Shown here one piece after another: positions 7,842 through 16,892 of a DNA stretch of 64,000 nucleotides. A model generated the notes under the pieces. The model had not been told where the DNA came from. It did not search any database and worked only from the letters and a program-made list of their open reading frames with translations. A program made the translations under genes and the position numbers. Where the stretch lies: NCBI GenBank assembly GCA_018335035.1, contig JAGXKT010000001.1, positions 62,001 to 126,000 on the forward strand. Reading direction: 5' to 3'. The stretch comes from Phycisphaerae bacterium. Lineage in GTDB: Bacteria > Planctomycetota > Phycisphaerae > SM23-33. Position 1 is the first letter of the stretch. Every line of letters starts with the position of its first letter.

Positions 7842-9887
7842 ATGTCCCGACCAAGAGTCCTTCAGGTAATCTTCGTCGTAGCTGCTGTCGGTTTCGCGAC
7901 GGCCGCGGTGATGCTGCGCCGCCCGCTGGATCGCATCAGCGAGGAATCGGGGTTGACCTCGCCGGGCAATGTTGTTGCCGAGGAGCATCCTCAGCTTGCC
8001 GTGTGGACCACGGCGTTCGGTGGACTGCGAGCGCCGGTCGTTGCGGGGCTGTGGATCCGCGCCGATCAGCATGTGCAGGCGGGGCGGTTCTACGACGCTA
8101 AGCAACTCGGCGACCTGATCTGCCAGCTCCAGCCGCGGTTTCCGGGTGTATGGGGGTATCACTCGTGGAACATGGCGTGGAACATCTCCGTCAAGACGAA
8201 AACGCGGGAGCAACGCTGGTTGTGGGTCACCAACGGCATGCGCTTGCTGCGCGACCGTGGCATTCCCCTCAACCCGCGCGCCCTGGGGCTCTACAAGGAC
8301 TTGGCGTGGTTGTTCTATTCCAAGATGGGCGGACACACCGACGAGATGCACAGGTATTACAAGAAGCGTTGGGCCGACGAGATGCAGCGCCTGCTCGGCG
8401 CGCCACCGATGGGAACGACTGACGAGGTCATCGACGCGTTCCGACCCGTGGCCACCATGGCGGACAGGCGCCTGGACCGCGACCCTCGGCGCCAGGGACG
8501 CTCCCTGATTCAGGGCGATGAATTCGCCCGTTTGCTGGCCGACCGCCCCGCTACGCGGGCGTACCTGGCGGAACTGCGGCGTCGACTTGCGGATGCCCTT
8601 GGTGCCGGCGTGGTGCATCCCCGCGTGCGGCGCGTCGCTGACGACGAGCCACTCATCGACATCGCTGACGAGCCGCTACTGAGGACGTACAACCTGTTCA
8701 GCCGGGACGAGGCCGTCCGAAACTGGCGCTTCGCTGCGCCCGACCCGGTCGACGAGCGCGAGCAGCGCCTGGCCGAGTGGATCAATGACGACGCCACGCG
8801 TGAGGCGCGCAACGCGCTTCTAGCCTTTGTCCGCGCACAGAAACTGTGGAACGTCTACAAGATGGACGCCACGTTCATGTTGCGGATCATGGAGAAGTGG
8901 CACATTCCGCTCGACTGGCGCATGTGCCGCGCTCACGGGCTCTACTGGAACAGCTACGGCATGAACGTCTGCGAAGGCGTCATGGCGCTCGACGACCTCA
9001 ACACCGTCAACACAGGCCGAACGTTGCTGTTTTGCCTTCGGGACATGGTCTTCTACGGAAAGGTGATGTACAGGCCAAGCGCGTCGGACCCGCTCGATCC
9101 TGACAAAGCGCAGTTGATCCGGCGCGGCGATTGGCGGTTCATCAAGCCTGCCCAGGCGCAGCAGCTCGAGTTGATCGAGAAGATTCGCGAGCCCCGTGGC
9201 GAATCCTTCAAGGAGAACATCTATCGCGCCGGACACATCAACTGGCTGACCGATTGCATCAAGATGCTCTATGCCGGCGGGCGCCGACGGTGGCCTCTAG
9301 CCAAGGATTTGCTGGCGTGGATAAAGGACAATTACGACCCTAAGGGCCCGGAGTGGGAGCGGCTCGATCCAAGAAGCAATGACGATTTGCGGCGTTTCGT
9401 CCGGTACCGCCTGACGCAAAATGGTTCGCCGATCATCTCCGTTGCCGTCAGCCAGATTGAGGCGGCACTGATCGCGGCGCTGGAGCACCTGACGGACGGA
9501 AATACGGGACAGCACGCGTTCTTTCTCAATCACGCGCAGCGCGTGTATGGCCTGTATCAACGCGATGCTCCCCCACGGCTGAAGCTGGCGCCATTCGCGC
9601 GCTACTACTACGAGGTGCTGGCACACATGATCGCGCATCCAGCGTCGCTGGGGACCCAACTGGACAAGAAGGCGAGGCGAGCGCTGTATGTGGGGTTCCG
9701 CGGTGCGCCGTTCGCTCCGCAACTCTATCAGCACGTGCGCCTGTTCGTCGAGCCGAACTGGCAGGCCGACGGATGGCGAGATGAGCTTGAGGTCTCGTTC
9801 AAGACGGCCTTTCGCAAGCCGCCCGACTACGACGCGTTTCTCGAACAGCAGCGTCGTCAGCGCGAGGCGCCCGCCACGGCTGAGTAG
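7842..9887 (+). CDS. Large membrane-anchored protein of unknown function
   Basis: A 681-residue protein with one N-terminal hydrophobic segment (about 5-24) and an otherwise soluble, Trp/Arg-rich, largely helical body. The region 60-180 (GLWIRADQHVQAGRFYDAKQ, then a WGYHSWNMAWN motif) resembles degenerate TPR-like helical repeats, but I do not recognise a named family. It starts 6 bp after the permease gene and ends the operon, since a gap and a new promoter-like element follow. Position suggests an extracytoplasmic partner of the ABC exporter and SPFH scaffold. Function unknown. Confidence 0.75.
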   Translation: MSRPRVLQVIFVVAAVGFATAAVMLRRPLDRISEESGLTSPGNVVAEEHPQLAVWTTAFGGLRAPVVAGLWIRADQHVQAGRFYDAKQLGDLICQLQPRFPGVWGYHSWNMAWNISVKTKTREQRWLWVTNGMRLLRDRGIPLNPRALGLYKDLAWLFYSKMGGHTDEMHRYYKKRWADEMQRLLGAPPMGTTDEVIDAFRPVATMADRRLDRDPRRQGRSLIQGDEFARLLADRPATRAYLAELRRRLADALGAGVVHPRVRRVADDEPLIDIADEPLLRTYNLFSRDEAVRNWRFAAPDPVDEREQRLAEWINDDATREARNALLAFVRAQKLWNVYKMDATFMLRIMEKWHIPLDWRMCRAHGLYWNSYGMNVCEGVMALDDLNTVNTGRTLLFCLRDMVFYGKVMYRPSASDPLDPDKAQLIRRGDWRFIKPAQAQQLELIEKIREPRGESFKENIYRAGHINWLTDCIKMLYAGGRRRWPLAKDLLAWIKDNYDPKGPEWERLDPRSNDDLRRFVRYRLTQNGSPIISVAVSQIEAALIAALEHLTDGNTGQHAFFLNHAQRVYGLYQRDAPPRLKLAPFARYYYEVLAHMIAHPASLGTQLDKKARRALYVGFRGAPFAPQLYQHVRLFVEPNWQADGWRDELEVSFKTAFRKPPDYDAFLEQQRRQREAPATAE

Positions 9888-9932
9888 CGCCGTGACGCCG
9901 GCCGGGCGGTTTTCTTGTCGACCGCTCTGACG

Positions 9933-9938
9933 TACAGT
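9933..9938 (+). promoter_or_regulatory. -10-like hexamer before the GH3 gene
   Basis: TACAGT lies 8 nt before the ATG at 9947, with GGAAGG in between. A transcript starting about 7 nt downstream of it would have almost no leader. No convincing -35 element was seen. Confidence 0.35.
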
Positions 9939-9946
9939 GGAAGGCC

Positions 9947-11599
9947 ATGGGTATCCGCCGGACATTGCTGAGACCCCTGGCCTTCCTGGCCGGCGCCCAC
10001 GCCGACCGCCAGGTCCGCGCGTGGCTCGCCGCCCACGAGCGGACCGCCGAGGAGCAGGAGACGCTTCTGGGCGACCTGATTGCTCGTCATGCAGGCACGG
10101 CGTTCGGGCGCGACCACGGCTTTGACCGGATCGGCTCGTACGCGGCCTTCGCCCGCCGGGTGCCGGTTCGCGACTACGAGCACATGCGCCCGTACATGGA
10201 CCGCGTCTTCGCCGGCGAGTCGACCGCACTGCTGCCGCCGGGTGAGGCGGTGTGCATGTTCTCCCGCACCAGCGGAACTACGGGCTCGCCGAAGCACATC
10301 CCCATTACGCGACAGTACCTGGCCGACCTACGGCGGGGCTGGAACGTTTTCGGCGTCAAGGCGCTGCGGGACCATCCTCACGCCTGGCTGCGCGGCATCC
10401 TGCAGATCACCTCGCCCCTACGCGAGACCGATAGTCCCGCGGGCTTGCCCTGCGGCGCCGTTAGCGGCCTGCTGGCTGCCACGCAGAAGCGCATCGTCCG
10501 TCGCATGTACCCTGTGCCGCGCGGCGTCTATGGCATCGCCGATGCGGAAACGCGCTACTACACGGCGTTGCGATGCAGCGTGCATCGCGACGTCGGCGTG
10601 GTGACCACGCCGAACCCCTCCACGACCATCAAACTTGTGGAGACCGGCCAGACCCACGCCGAGCGCCTGATTCGCGACGTGGCCGATGGGACGTGCACGC
10701 CGCCTGGTGACGGCGACCCCTCCGCCTGCGGGCGATTGCGTCTGCGCCGCCGGCCGGTGCTGGCGCAGCGCATGGCCGAGGGACTGCGACGCGACGGGCG
10801 GCTGCTGCCCGAGCACTTCTGGAACGTGGCATTGCTGTTGAATTGGACCGGCGGGACGCTCGGGCTTTACCTGCCGCGGCTGCGCGAGCTGTTCCCCGGG
10901 GTGCCGATTCGTGACATCGGTCTTCTGGCCAGCGAAGGGCGGTTCTCCATCCCGCTTGCTGACGAGACGCCCGCCGGCGTGGCCGAGATCACGGGCAACT
11001 TCCTTGAGTTCATCCCGGCCGACGAGCGTGACGCGGCGCAGCCCACGGTCCTGCGCGCCGGTGACGTGCGCGTCGGGCAGGAGTACTTCCTGGTGGTCAC
11101 GAACCGCGCCGGGCTGTGGCGGTACGACATCGACGACCGCGTCCGCGTGACGGACTTCCTCGGCGGCTCACCGGTTTTCGCGTTCCTCTCCCGCGGACGC
11201 TCGACGGCGAGCATCACCGGCGAGAAAATCACCGAGCATCAGGTGGTCGAGGCGATGGCGCAGGCGACGGCTGACATGGGCGTTCGCGTGGAGCGCTTCG
11301 AGCTTCAGGGGTGCTTCCCCTCAGGTGCGGTGCCCCACTACGAGCTTCGCCTGGAGCGGTTAGACGGGCTGGACGAGGCGGACTTGGCCGGTCGGATGGA
11401 TCGGGCGCTGGCGGCGTTGAACGTGGAGTACGCCTCGAAACGCTCCAGCGGGCGGTTAGCTGCGATTCGTCCGCGCTTGCTCCCTCCGGAGACATTGCTG
11501 CGCAAGGACCAGCAACTCAGCCGCAAGGGAAGAAGCGAGCAGTTCAAGCGGCGATACCTGATTCGCGAGGTGGCCGCCGACGACGGAGATGGCACATGA
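9947..11599 (+). CDS. GH3-family acyl-adenylating enzyme (GH3 auxin-responsive promoter-like protein)
   Basis: A 550-residue member of the GH3 branch of the adenylate-forming superfamily. Members activate a carboxylic acid with ATP; plant enzymes then conjugate hormones such as jasmonate or auxin to amino acids. Visible motifs: ATP-binding motif I TSGTTGSPK (near residue 108), LLASEG (near 325) and WRYDIDDRV (near 389). Bacterial substrates are largely unknown. Stop and the next start overlap as ATGA (11596-11599), so it is translationally coupled to the DUF2520 gene and grouped with folD. Family membership is secure; the reaction is not. Confidence 0.88.
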   Translation: MGIRRTLLRPLAFLAGAHADRQVRAWLAAHERTAEEQETLLGDLIARHAGTAFGRDHGFDRIGSYAAFARRVPVRDYEHMRPYMDRVFAGESTALLPPGEAVCMFSRTSGTTGSPKHIPITRQYLADLRRGWNVFGVKALRDHPHAWLRGILQITSPLRETDSPAGLPCGAVSGLLAATQKRIVRRMYPVPRGVYGIADAETRYYTALRCSVHRDVGVVTTPNPSTTIKLVETGQTHAERLIRDVADGTCTPPGDGDPSACGRLRLRRRPVLAQRMAEGLRRDGRLLPEHFWNVALLLNWTGGTLGLYLPRLRELFPGVPIRDIGLLASEGRFSIPLADETPAGVAEITGNFLEFIPADERDAAQPTVLRAGDVRVGQEYFLVVTNRAGLWRYDIDDRVRVTDFLGGSPVFAFLSRGRSTASITGEKITEHQVVEAMAQATADMGVRVERFELQGCFPSGAVPHYELRLERLDGLDEADLAGRMDRALAALNVEYASKRSSGRLAAIRPRLLPPETLLRKDQQLSRKGRSEQFKRRYLIREVAADDGDGT

Positions 11600-12483
11600 G
11601 TTCGCCCGACATCGCAATCATCGGCGCGGGGCGCGTGGGCACGGCGCTCGGCGTGCTGGCCGCGCGATCGGGATGGGGCGTACTGGTGGCGTCGCGCCGC
11701 GCCGCGGCGGCCGAGGCGGCGGCCCGACGCATCGACGACCGCGCGCGGGCGTGCTCGGTGGCGCAGGCAGCCAGCGCCGCCGGGCTGATCCTGCTGACCG
11801 TTCCTGACGACGCGATCGGCACGCTCTGCGGTGAGTTGGCGGCCGGCGGGGCGCTGGCGCACCGGCCGGTAGTTGCCCATTGCAGTGGTGCACTGTCGAG
11901 TGAGGTCCTCGCGCCGGCGCGGCAAGCCGGGTGTCCGGTCGGGTCGTGCCATCCGCTTCAGACGTTTCCGACGGTTGATGCAGCCGTCGAGCGTCTCCAC
12001 GGGGCGCGCTTCTTCATCGAGGGCGATGAGTCGGCCATTGCTGCCCTGGAGCCGTTGGTTCGGGACGTTGGCGGACGCGCGGTTCGCATCGCCGGTGATC
12101 GCAAAACGCTGTACCACGCCGCGGCCGTGCTGGCTTCAAACGGGCTGGTGACGCTTCTGGACGCCGTTGGCCGGCTCGGCGCCGCCGCGGGTCTGGATGC
12201 GGACGAGCACCGTACCGCATTGGGCCCGCTGGTGCGCGCAACGGTGGACAACGTCCTGTCGCTGGGGCCGCCAGTCGCCTTGACCGGACCGATCGAGCGC
12301 GGTGACGTGGCGACGATCCGTTGCCATGTCGCGGCGCTGCGCCGGGACGTGCCCGACGTCGCGGAGGCATTTTGCGCGTTGGGCAAATTGACGGTTGACC
12401 TCGCCCGGCGAAAGGGCAGTATTGACGCCGAGACGGCCCGGACGCTTCGCGACGTTCTCGATACGCCTCATGGCAAGGAGTAG
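11596..12483 (+). CDS. Rossmann-fold oxidoreductase-like protein with DUF2520 domain
   Basis: A 295-residue protein. The N-terminal NAD(P)-binding Rossmann domain begins with GAGRVGTALG (residues 10-19) and resembles pyrroline-5-carboxylate reductase/6-phosphogluconate dehydrogenase-type enzymes. The C-terminal helical DUF2520 half carries the conserved HPLQTF motif (near residue 119). Neither substrate nor product is known for this family. The ATG at 11596 overlaps the GH3 stop; the same frame is open further upstream, but the ATGA junction fixes the start. The next gene starts 5 nt after the stop. Confidence 0.85.
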   Translation: MSSPDIAIIGAGRVGTALGVLAARSGWGVLVASRRAAAAEAAARRIDDRARACSVAQAASAAGLILLTVPDDAIGTLCGELAAGGALAHRPVVAHCSGALSSEVLAPARQAGCPVGSCHPLQTFPTVDAAVERLHGARFFIEGDESAIAALEPLVRDVGGRAVRIAGDRKTLYHAAAVLASNGLVTLLDAVGRLGAAAGLDADEHRTALGPLVRATVDNVLSLGPPVALTGPIERGDVATIRCHVAALRRDVPDVAEAFCALGKLTVDLARRKGSIDAETARTLRDVLDTPHGKE

Positions 12484-12487
12484 CACC

Positions 12488-13465
12488 GTGCCCTCAGAGA
12501 TTATCGACGGCAAAGCCGTAGCGGCCGAGATCAAGCAGCAGGTCGCCGTCGAGGCCGAGACGTTGCGACAGGCACACCACCCGCCGTCGCTCGTAGCGGT
12601 TCAGGTCGGCGACGATCCCGCCAGCGAACTATACACGAACATGCAACGGCGCAACTGCGCGGCCGTGGGGATCAACTATCAACTGTTGAACCTCTTCGGC
12701 GACATCTCGCAGCACGGGCTTCTCCAGCAGATCGACACGCTCAACCGCTCGGACACGGTCGACGGCATCGTGCTGCAACTGCCTCTACCCGCCCACATCG
12801 ACACGCGCGCGGCCCAGATGGAGATCGACCCGGCCAAGGACGTCGAGGGCGTCCATCCGGAGAACATGGGCCGACTGTTCTACGGAGGATGGGTCACGGC
12901 CGATTGCACGCCCATGGCCGCCGTGGAACTGTTGCGGCGCGTACGGGAGGACATGTCGGGCCTGGAAGCCGTCGTCATAGGACACAGCGCGATCGTCGGA
13001 AAGCCGCTGGCCATGCTGCTGCTCCAGAGCATCGACCGTTCGCCGACGGTCACGATTTGCCACGTGGCGACGCGGGACCTGACCGCCCACACGCGGCAGG
13101 CGGACATCGTCGTCGCCGCTACGGGCGTTCGCCAGATGCGCTGGCTGCGCTACAAGCACGACCGCGCGGCGGGTAAGTCGCCCGAGCGTCCGGACCTCTC
13201 GCCGCTGATTACGAGCGATATGATCAAGCCCGGAGCGACCGTCATCGACGTGGCGATCAATCGCATCCCCGTCGGCTTCGACGACACCGGCGAGCCACTG
13301 CGCGACGACGAGGGCAAGGTGTGGCTGCAGACGGTTGGCGACGTGGACTTCGATGCGTGCCGGGCAGTCGCCGGGGCGATCACGCCCGTGCCCGGCGGCG
13401 TCGGGCCGGTCACGGTCGCGATGCTCCTGCGCAATACGATCGCCTGCGCCGAGGGCTGGGGCTAG
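12488..13465 (+). CDS. folD: FolD-family methylene-tetrahydrofolate dehydrogenase, cyclohydrolase residues altered
   Basis: A 325-residue protein of the FolD family, which interconverts 5,10-methylene-, 5,10-methenyl- and 10-formyl-tetrahydrofolate. The GTG start at 12488 follows AAGGAG with 7-nt spacing. Family landmarks are clear: VLQLPLP (95-101), the KDVEGVHP segment (117-124), GHSAIVGKP in the nucleotide-binding domain, and PVPGGVGPVT near the end. Aligned without gaps to E. coli FolD, the essential cyclohydrolase lysine (K54) is Gln53 and D121 is Glu120, while Tyr49 and Gln97 are kept. Extra residues follow the nucleotide-binding domain (an RYKHDRAAGK segment). It may act mainly as a dehydrogenase, like the monofunctional yeast enzyme Mtd1. 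Confidence 0.88.
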   Translation: MPSEIIDGKAVAAEIKQQVAVEAETLRQAHHPPSLVAVQVGDDPASELYTNMQRRNCAAVGINYQLLNLFGDISQHGLLQQIDTLNRSDTVDGIVLQLPLPAHIDTRAAQMEIDPAKDVEGVHPENMGRLFYGGWVTADCTPMAAVELLRRVREDMSGLEAVVIGHSAIVGKPLAMLLLQSIDRSPTVTICHVATRDLTAHTRQADIVVAATGVRQMRWLRYKHDRAAGKSPERPDLSPLITSDMIKPGATVIDVAINRIPVGFDDTGEPLRDDEGKVWLQTVGDVDFDACRAVAGAITPVPGGVGPVTVAMLLRNTIACAEGWG

Positions 13466-13488
13466 ACGGCACGCAAGCTGCAACGCGC

Positions 13489-15783
13489 TCATTCCGTCGC
13501 GCTCATGCGGTGTGCCTGTAGCGTCTTGCGCAGCGCTTTGAGCTTTGTGCGGTCGGTCGGTGTCAGGCGAAAGCCGCTGTCCATGCGTCTGCGGACGGCA
13601 TCGATTCGTTCGGCCGCCGCGAGCTGCTCGCCGCAAGCGTCCCAGGCGCCGATCGCGGCCAGAACGTCGGCGTACTCCAATCGCAAACGTGCGTCCCGGG
13701 GGTTGCGCCGGACGGCTTCACGCATGTGGTTGGCGGCCTCGTTCAGAAGCGTGTGCGCTCGATCACCTTCGATTCGCGGAGCGCATCGGCGCGTGATCGA
13801 TGCGGCAAGCTGGCGGTGGGCAGCGTTCTTCGGGTCGCGGCCGCAGGTGTCTTCGGACCAGGATATGGCTGCGTTACAGCGCCCGCTGGCCAGCAGCACG
13901 CGAGCGGCGTCGCCGGCGGCGACCGGATCTAGCGAGTCGGCCTTCGCGGCGCGGACGGCATGATCCGCCGCGGCGGCCGTGCGCCCCGACGCCAACGCTT
14001 GGACGGCGGCTTCGGTGTGCCGCACCCGCCGCCAGACGGGCAGCCACAACAGCGCCACCGCGGCGACCAGGCCCGCGCCGGCGGCAAGCGCCTTCGGTCG
14101 CGCCAGCACGTCCAGCCGCCACGGGCGGCATCGCGTTCGGGCCAGCAGCGCCCCGGTGCCGCACCAGAATGCCGTCGCCGCCGCGGGGGTCCAGAGGGAA
14201 AACGTGACCATGTTGTGCAGGACGAATGCCGCCAGCCCGCACCCCAGAGTGATCCGAACGGCACGTCCGCATGCGATGTCCGTCAGTCGCCGCCCGCCGG
14301 TCCACGCGGCCAGAAGCACTGCGCCGCCCAGTACGGCTGCCGGGATCAGGCCCTCGACGACCAGCAGCGCCGTCGACCCACCTGCCTGCGCCCACAGCCC
14401 GCGGGACAGCAGCACGGCCGCAGCCAGGCCGCCGGCGACGATTCCGACCTCGCGCGGACGGGGCGGGGCGACGTCGCCGGAGGATGCGTCGTCGGCGGGC
14501 GGACCCGTCAACCCTATCAGCGCGCCCGCAAGCAACAGGGCATACAGCGCCCCGCCGATCAACCCGTAGCACGCCGCCGCGTGGACGAGGCCGTTATGGG
14601 GCATTCTGACGGCTTCCTCGGCCTCAATGCGGCGATAACGCGTGTAGGCGGAGTCGAAATTCGCCGGACCAACACCGAAAAGCGGATGGTCTCGGGCGAT
14701 CTCCGCGCCGGTTGTCCAGTAATACCAGCGGAAGGTCAGCGTTTTGGTTGGCAGGCCGTCGCGATGCAGCCCCCAGGCGACGACGCCAGCTCCGATCAGC
14801 AGAACAGCCCCGGCCGCACAACCCAACGCCAATCGGCGCTGGTGCGCCAGGCGGCGTCCCCAGAGCCCCAACCCGGCCGCGCCGATCGCGCCGACACATG
14901 CCGCGGCGATCGCGCCGCGGCTGCGAGTTAGCGCTGCGACGACGGCGATGGTGGCGGTCGCCATGAGCGTCAGCACGGCCGCTAGCGTCGGTAGGTGAAT
15001 CTCGCCGCGTTTGGCGTTCTCGCGCCAGCGGCGACAGGTGCGGCGGGCGTCGAACAGCTTTTTGGCGGCCAGCGCTGCCGACGCCGCCAGCCCGACCAGC
15101 AGCAGCGAGGCGAAGACATTGGCCAGGCCGGCGTACCCCGTTGGCGAGCGGTCGGCGATGCGCTCACCCAGCATGGCGGCACGCGTCGATCCGGGCTCAA
15201 AGCCGGCTTGTCGGGCCGCGGCGCCGGGATCGGCCTCGAAGGCCGCGATCCGCTCGGGAATCTCGACCGCGACCTGGTAGACCCCTTTGGCGGCCAATGC
15301 CGTGCCCATCGCCGCCAGCGCAACCACCATCCAGGCGAACCGTCGCCTGTCGGCGCACAGTTGGATCATCAGCATCGCGGCGATGAGCAAGGTTGCCTGT
15401 TCACCCCAGGCGTCAAGGGCGGTCCGCACATCGGACGCGCACAACGTCGAGACGAGCGACCAGACGATGAAGCCCCCGGCCGGGATCGCCAGCCATCCGT
15501 GACGCATGCGGAGGCGCCTGCGCAGGGCGCCGGCCGCGGACCACGCGCCAGCTGCGGCGAGAATGGCAATGGCGAACGTCAGCCGTGCGAGTTCCTCACG
15601 TGCCGCAGTGCGCGTGACGACAGCGTCGTCGGGTTCGCTGAGCAGCCCTTTGAGTACCGACGTACGGTAGGGCATCTCACCCAGAAAAGCCCGCGCGACC
15701 AAGACGCCCGTCAGCAACCAGAAGGCGATCGCCTCCAGCCGACGGGACGTGCTGTCGGCGGGCGTGTCCGTCGCGGGCGTCAT
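13489..15783 (-). CDS. O-antigen ligase/Wzy-like polytopic membrane protein with TPR-like C-terminus
   Basis: A 764-residue membrane protein with about ten or more hydrophobic segments. The Wzy_C (O-antigen ligase/polymerase) signature appears as DHPLFGVGPANF, in the loop before a YRR-containing segment. After the membrane part the C-terminal 200 residues are Ala/Arg-rich helical repeats (ALASGRTAAAADHAV, then NPRDARLRLEYADVL), consistent with TPRs. The family joins or polymerises undecaprenyl-linked glycans on the periplasmic face. The ATG at 15783 overlaps the TGA of the upstream glycosyltransferase gene (ATGA), so the two are coupled. Confidence 0.85.
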   Translation of the reverse strand: MTPATDTPADSTSRRLEAIAFWLLTGVLVARAFLGEMPYRTSVLKGLLSEPDDAVVTRTAAREELARLTFAIAILAAAGAWSAAGALRRRLRMRHGWLAIPAGGFIVWSLVSTLCASDVRTALDAWGEQATLLIAAMLMIQLCADRRRFAWMVVALAAMGTALAAKGVYQVAVEIPERIAAFEADPGAAARQAGFEPGSTRAAMLGERIADRSPTGYAGLANVFASLLLVGLAASAALAAKKLFDARRTCRRWRENAKRGEIHLPTLAAVLTLMATATIAVVAALTRSRGAIAAACVGAIGAAGLGLWGRRLAHQRRLALGCAAGAVLLIGAGVVAWGLHRDGLPTKTLTFRWYYWTTGAEIARDHPLFGVGPANFDSAYTRYRRIEAEEAVRMPHNGLVHAAACYGLIGGALYALLLAGALIGLTGPPADDASSGDVAPPRPREVGIVAGGLAAAVLLSRGLWAQAGGSTALLVVEGLIPAAVLGGAVLLAAWTGGRRLTDIACGRAVRITLGCGLAAFVLHNMVTFSLWTPAAATAFWCGTGALLARTRCRPWRLDVLARPKALAAGAGLVAAVALLWLPVWRRVRHTEAAVQALASGRTAAAADHAVRAAKADSLDPVAAGDAARVLLASGRCNAAISWSEDTCGRDPKNAAHRQLAASITRRCAPRIEGDRAHTLLNEAANHMREAVRRNPRDARLRLEYADVLAAIGAWDACGEQLAAAERIDAVRRRMDSGFRLTPTDRTKLKALRKTLQAHRMSATE

Positions 15784-16892
15784 CCGCGGGGGCCTCCGCG
15801 CGAGGTTCCGCCGGCCTCGAGCAAGGCGATGATGGCCAACACTGCAATCGTCTGGGACAGCACCAGGGCGCCGCCGACCATGTCGACGCGCGGCAGCAAG
15901 CAGGCGCCGAGCGCCGTCGCGCCGGTGCACAGGTAGATCGTCACCACGGCCGTACGCACCGACATGCCACGCCGCACCAGCCGGTGTGAGAAATGTCGCC
16001 GGTCGCCGATCATCGGATTGCTTCCGGCGATCAGGCGCAGAATCACCACGCTGACGGTGTCATACAGCGGCACAGCTAGAAGCACGAGCGGAACGAACAG
16101 CCCGTATATGAGCCGTTCGGCATCCGGGGGAACGTACGTGGTCAGGCAACTGACCACGCCGATCAGAAAGCCGATTGTCATCGATCCGGCGTCGCCCATG
16201 AACGTACGGGCCGGCGCGAAGTTATACGGAAGGAAACCGCCCAGCGCACCGATCAGCAAACACAACCACGCCCCGACAAAGACCTGCCCCATGTCAGCGG
16301 CGGCCGCAAGCAGGGCTACGCAGCAGACCAGCGCCACGCCCGCCGACAGCCCGTCCATGTTGTCCAGGAAGTTGAACGCGTTCGTGACGACCACGAGCCA
16401 GACGACAGACACGGCAATGCTGATGGTCGGACCGGCGAGCGTCAACACGCGGACGTGGAGCGCCCACGCGGCAATGAGTGCTACGGCGACTTGCGCGGCG
16501 AGTTTCGTCCAGGCCCCAAGGTGCTTACGGTCGTCGATCAGGCCGACGACGTGCAACGCCGCGGCGCAACCCAGAAGCCCCAGCGCCATAGGCGATCGAG
16601 CGGCCGCACCGGTAACGTGCCGCGCCAGCGACGGCGCGCGTGTCGCCAGCCATGGCGGTACGTCGGTGGCCGCCCAGACGCGCGCCAGTGCCAAAGCCAG
16701 AAGCGACGGGCCCAGCACGGCCGCGAATATCGCCGAGCCGCCCAGCGCAGGGGTGGGCCGAGCATGGGCCTTGTGGCGCGCCGGGCGGTCAAGCATGCCC
16801 AGACGTACGGCGACGCGGTTGGACAGCGGCGTTGCCAAGGCGGAGATGTACAAGGCCAAGGCGATGGTGCCGACGGCGGCCCAGACCATCAT
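15780..16892 (-). CDS. WecA/TagO/MraY-family undecaprenyl-phosphate sugar-1-phosphate transferase
   Basis: A 370-residue polytopic enzyme of the polyprenyl-phosphate N-acetylhexosamine-1-phosphate transferase family, which starts polysaccharide or teichoic-acid synthesis on the cytoplasmic membrane face. Motifs visible: GGSAIF and an Asp-rich GLIDDRKHLG segment, NAFNFLDNMDGLSAG (the hallmark of the WecA branch), and the HFSHRLVRRGMS histidine motif. About ten membrane segments. The start is set at the ATG (16892) that overlaps the TGA of the DUF4416 gene; an upstream TTG is less likely. Its product would feed the ligase-like protein encoded next. Confidence 0.88.
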   Translation of the reverse strand: MMVWAAVGTIALALYISALATPLSNRVAVRLGMLDRPARHKAHARPTPALGGSAIFAAVLGPSLLALALARVWAATDVPPWLATRAPSLARHVTGAAARSPMALGLLGCAAALHVVGLIDDRKHLGAWTKLAAQVAVALIAAWALHVRVLTLAGPTISIAVSVVWLVVVTNAFNFLDNMDGLSAGVALVCCVALLAAAADMGQVFVGAWLCLLIGALGGFLPYNFAPARTFMGDAGSMTIGFLIGVVSCLTTYVPPDAERLIYGLFVPLVLLAVPLYDTVSVVILRLIAGSNPMIGDRRHFSHRLVRRGMSVRTAVVTIYLCTGATALGACLLPRVDMVGGALVLSQTIAVLAIIALLEAGGTSRGGPRG

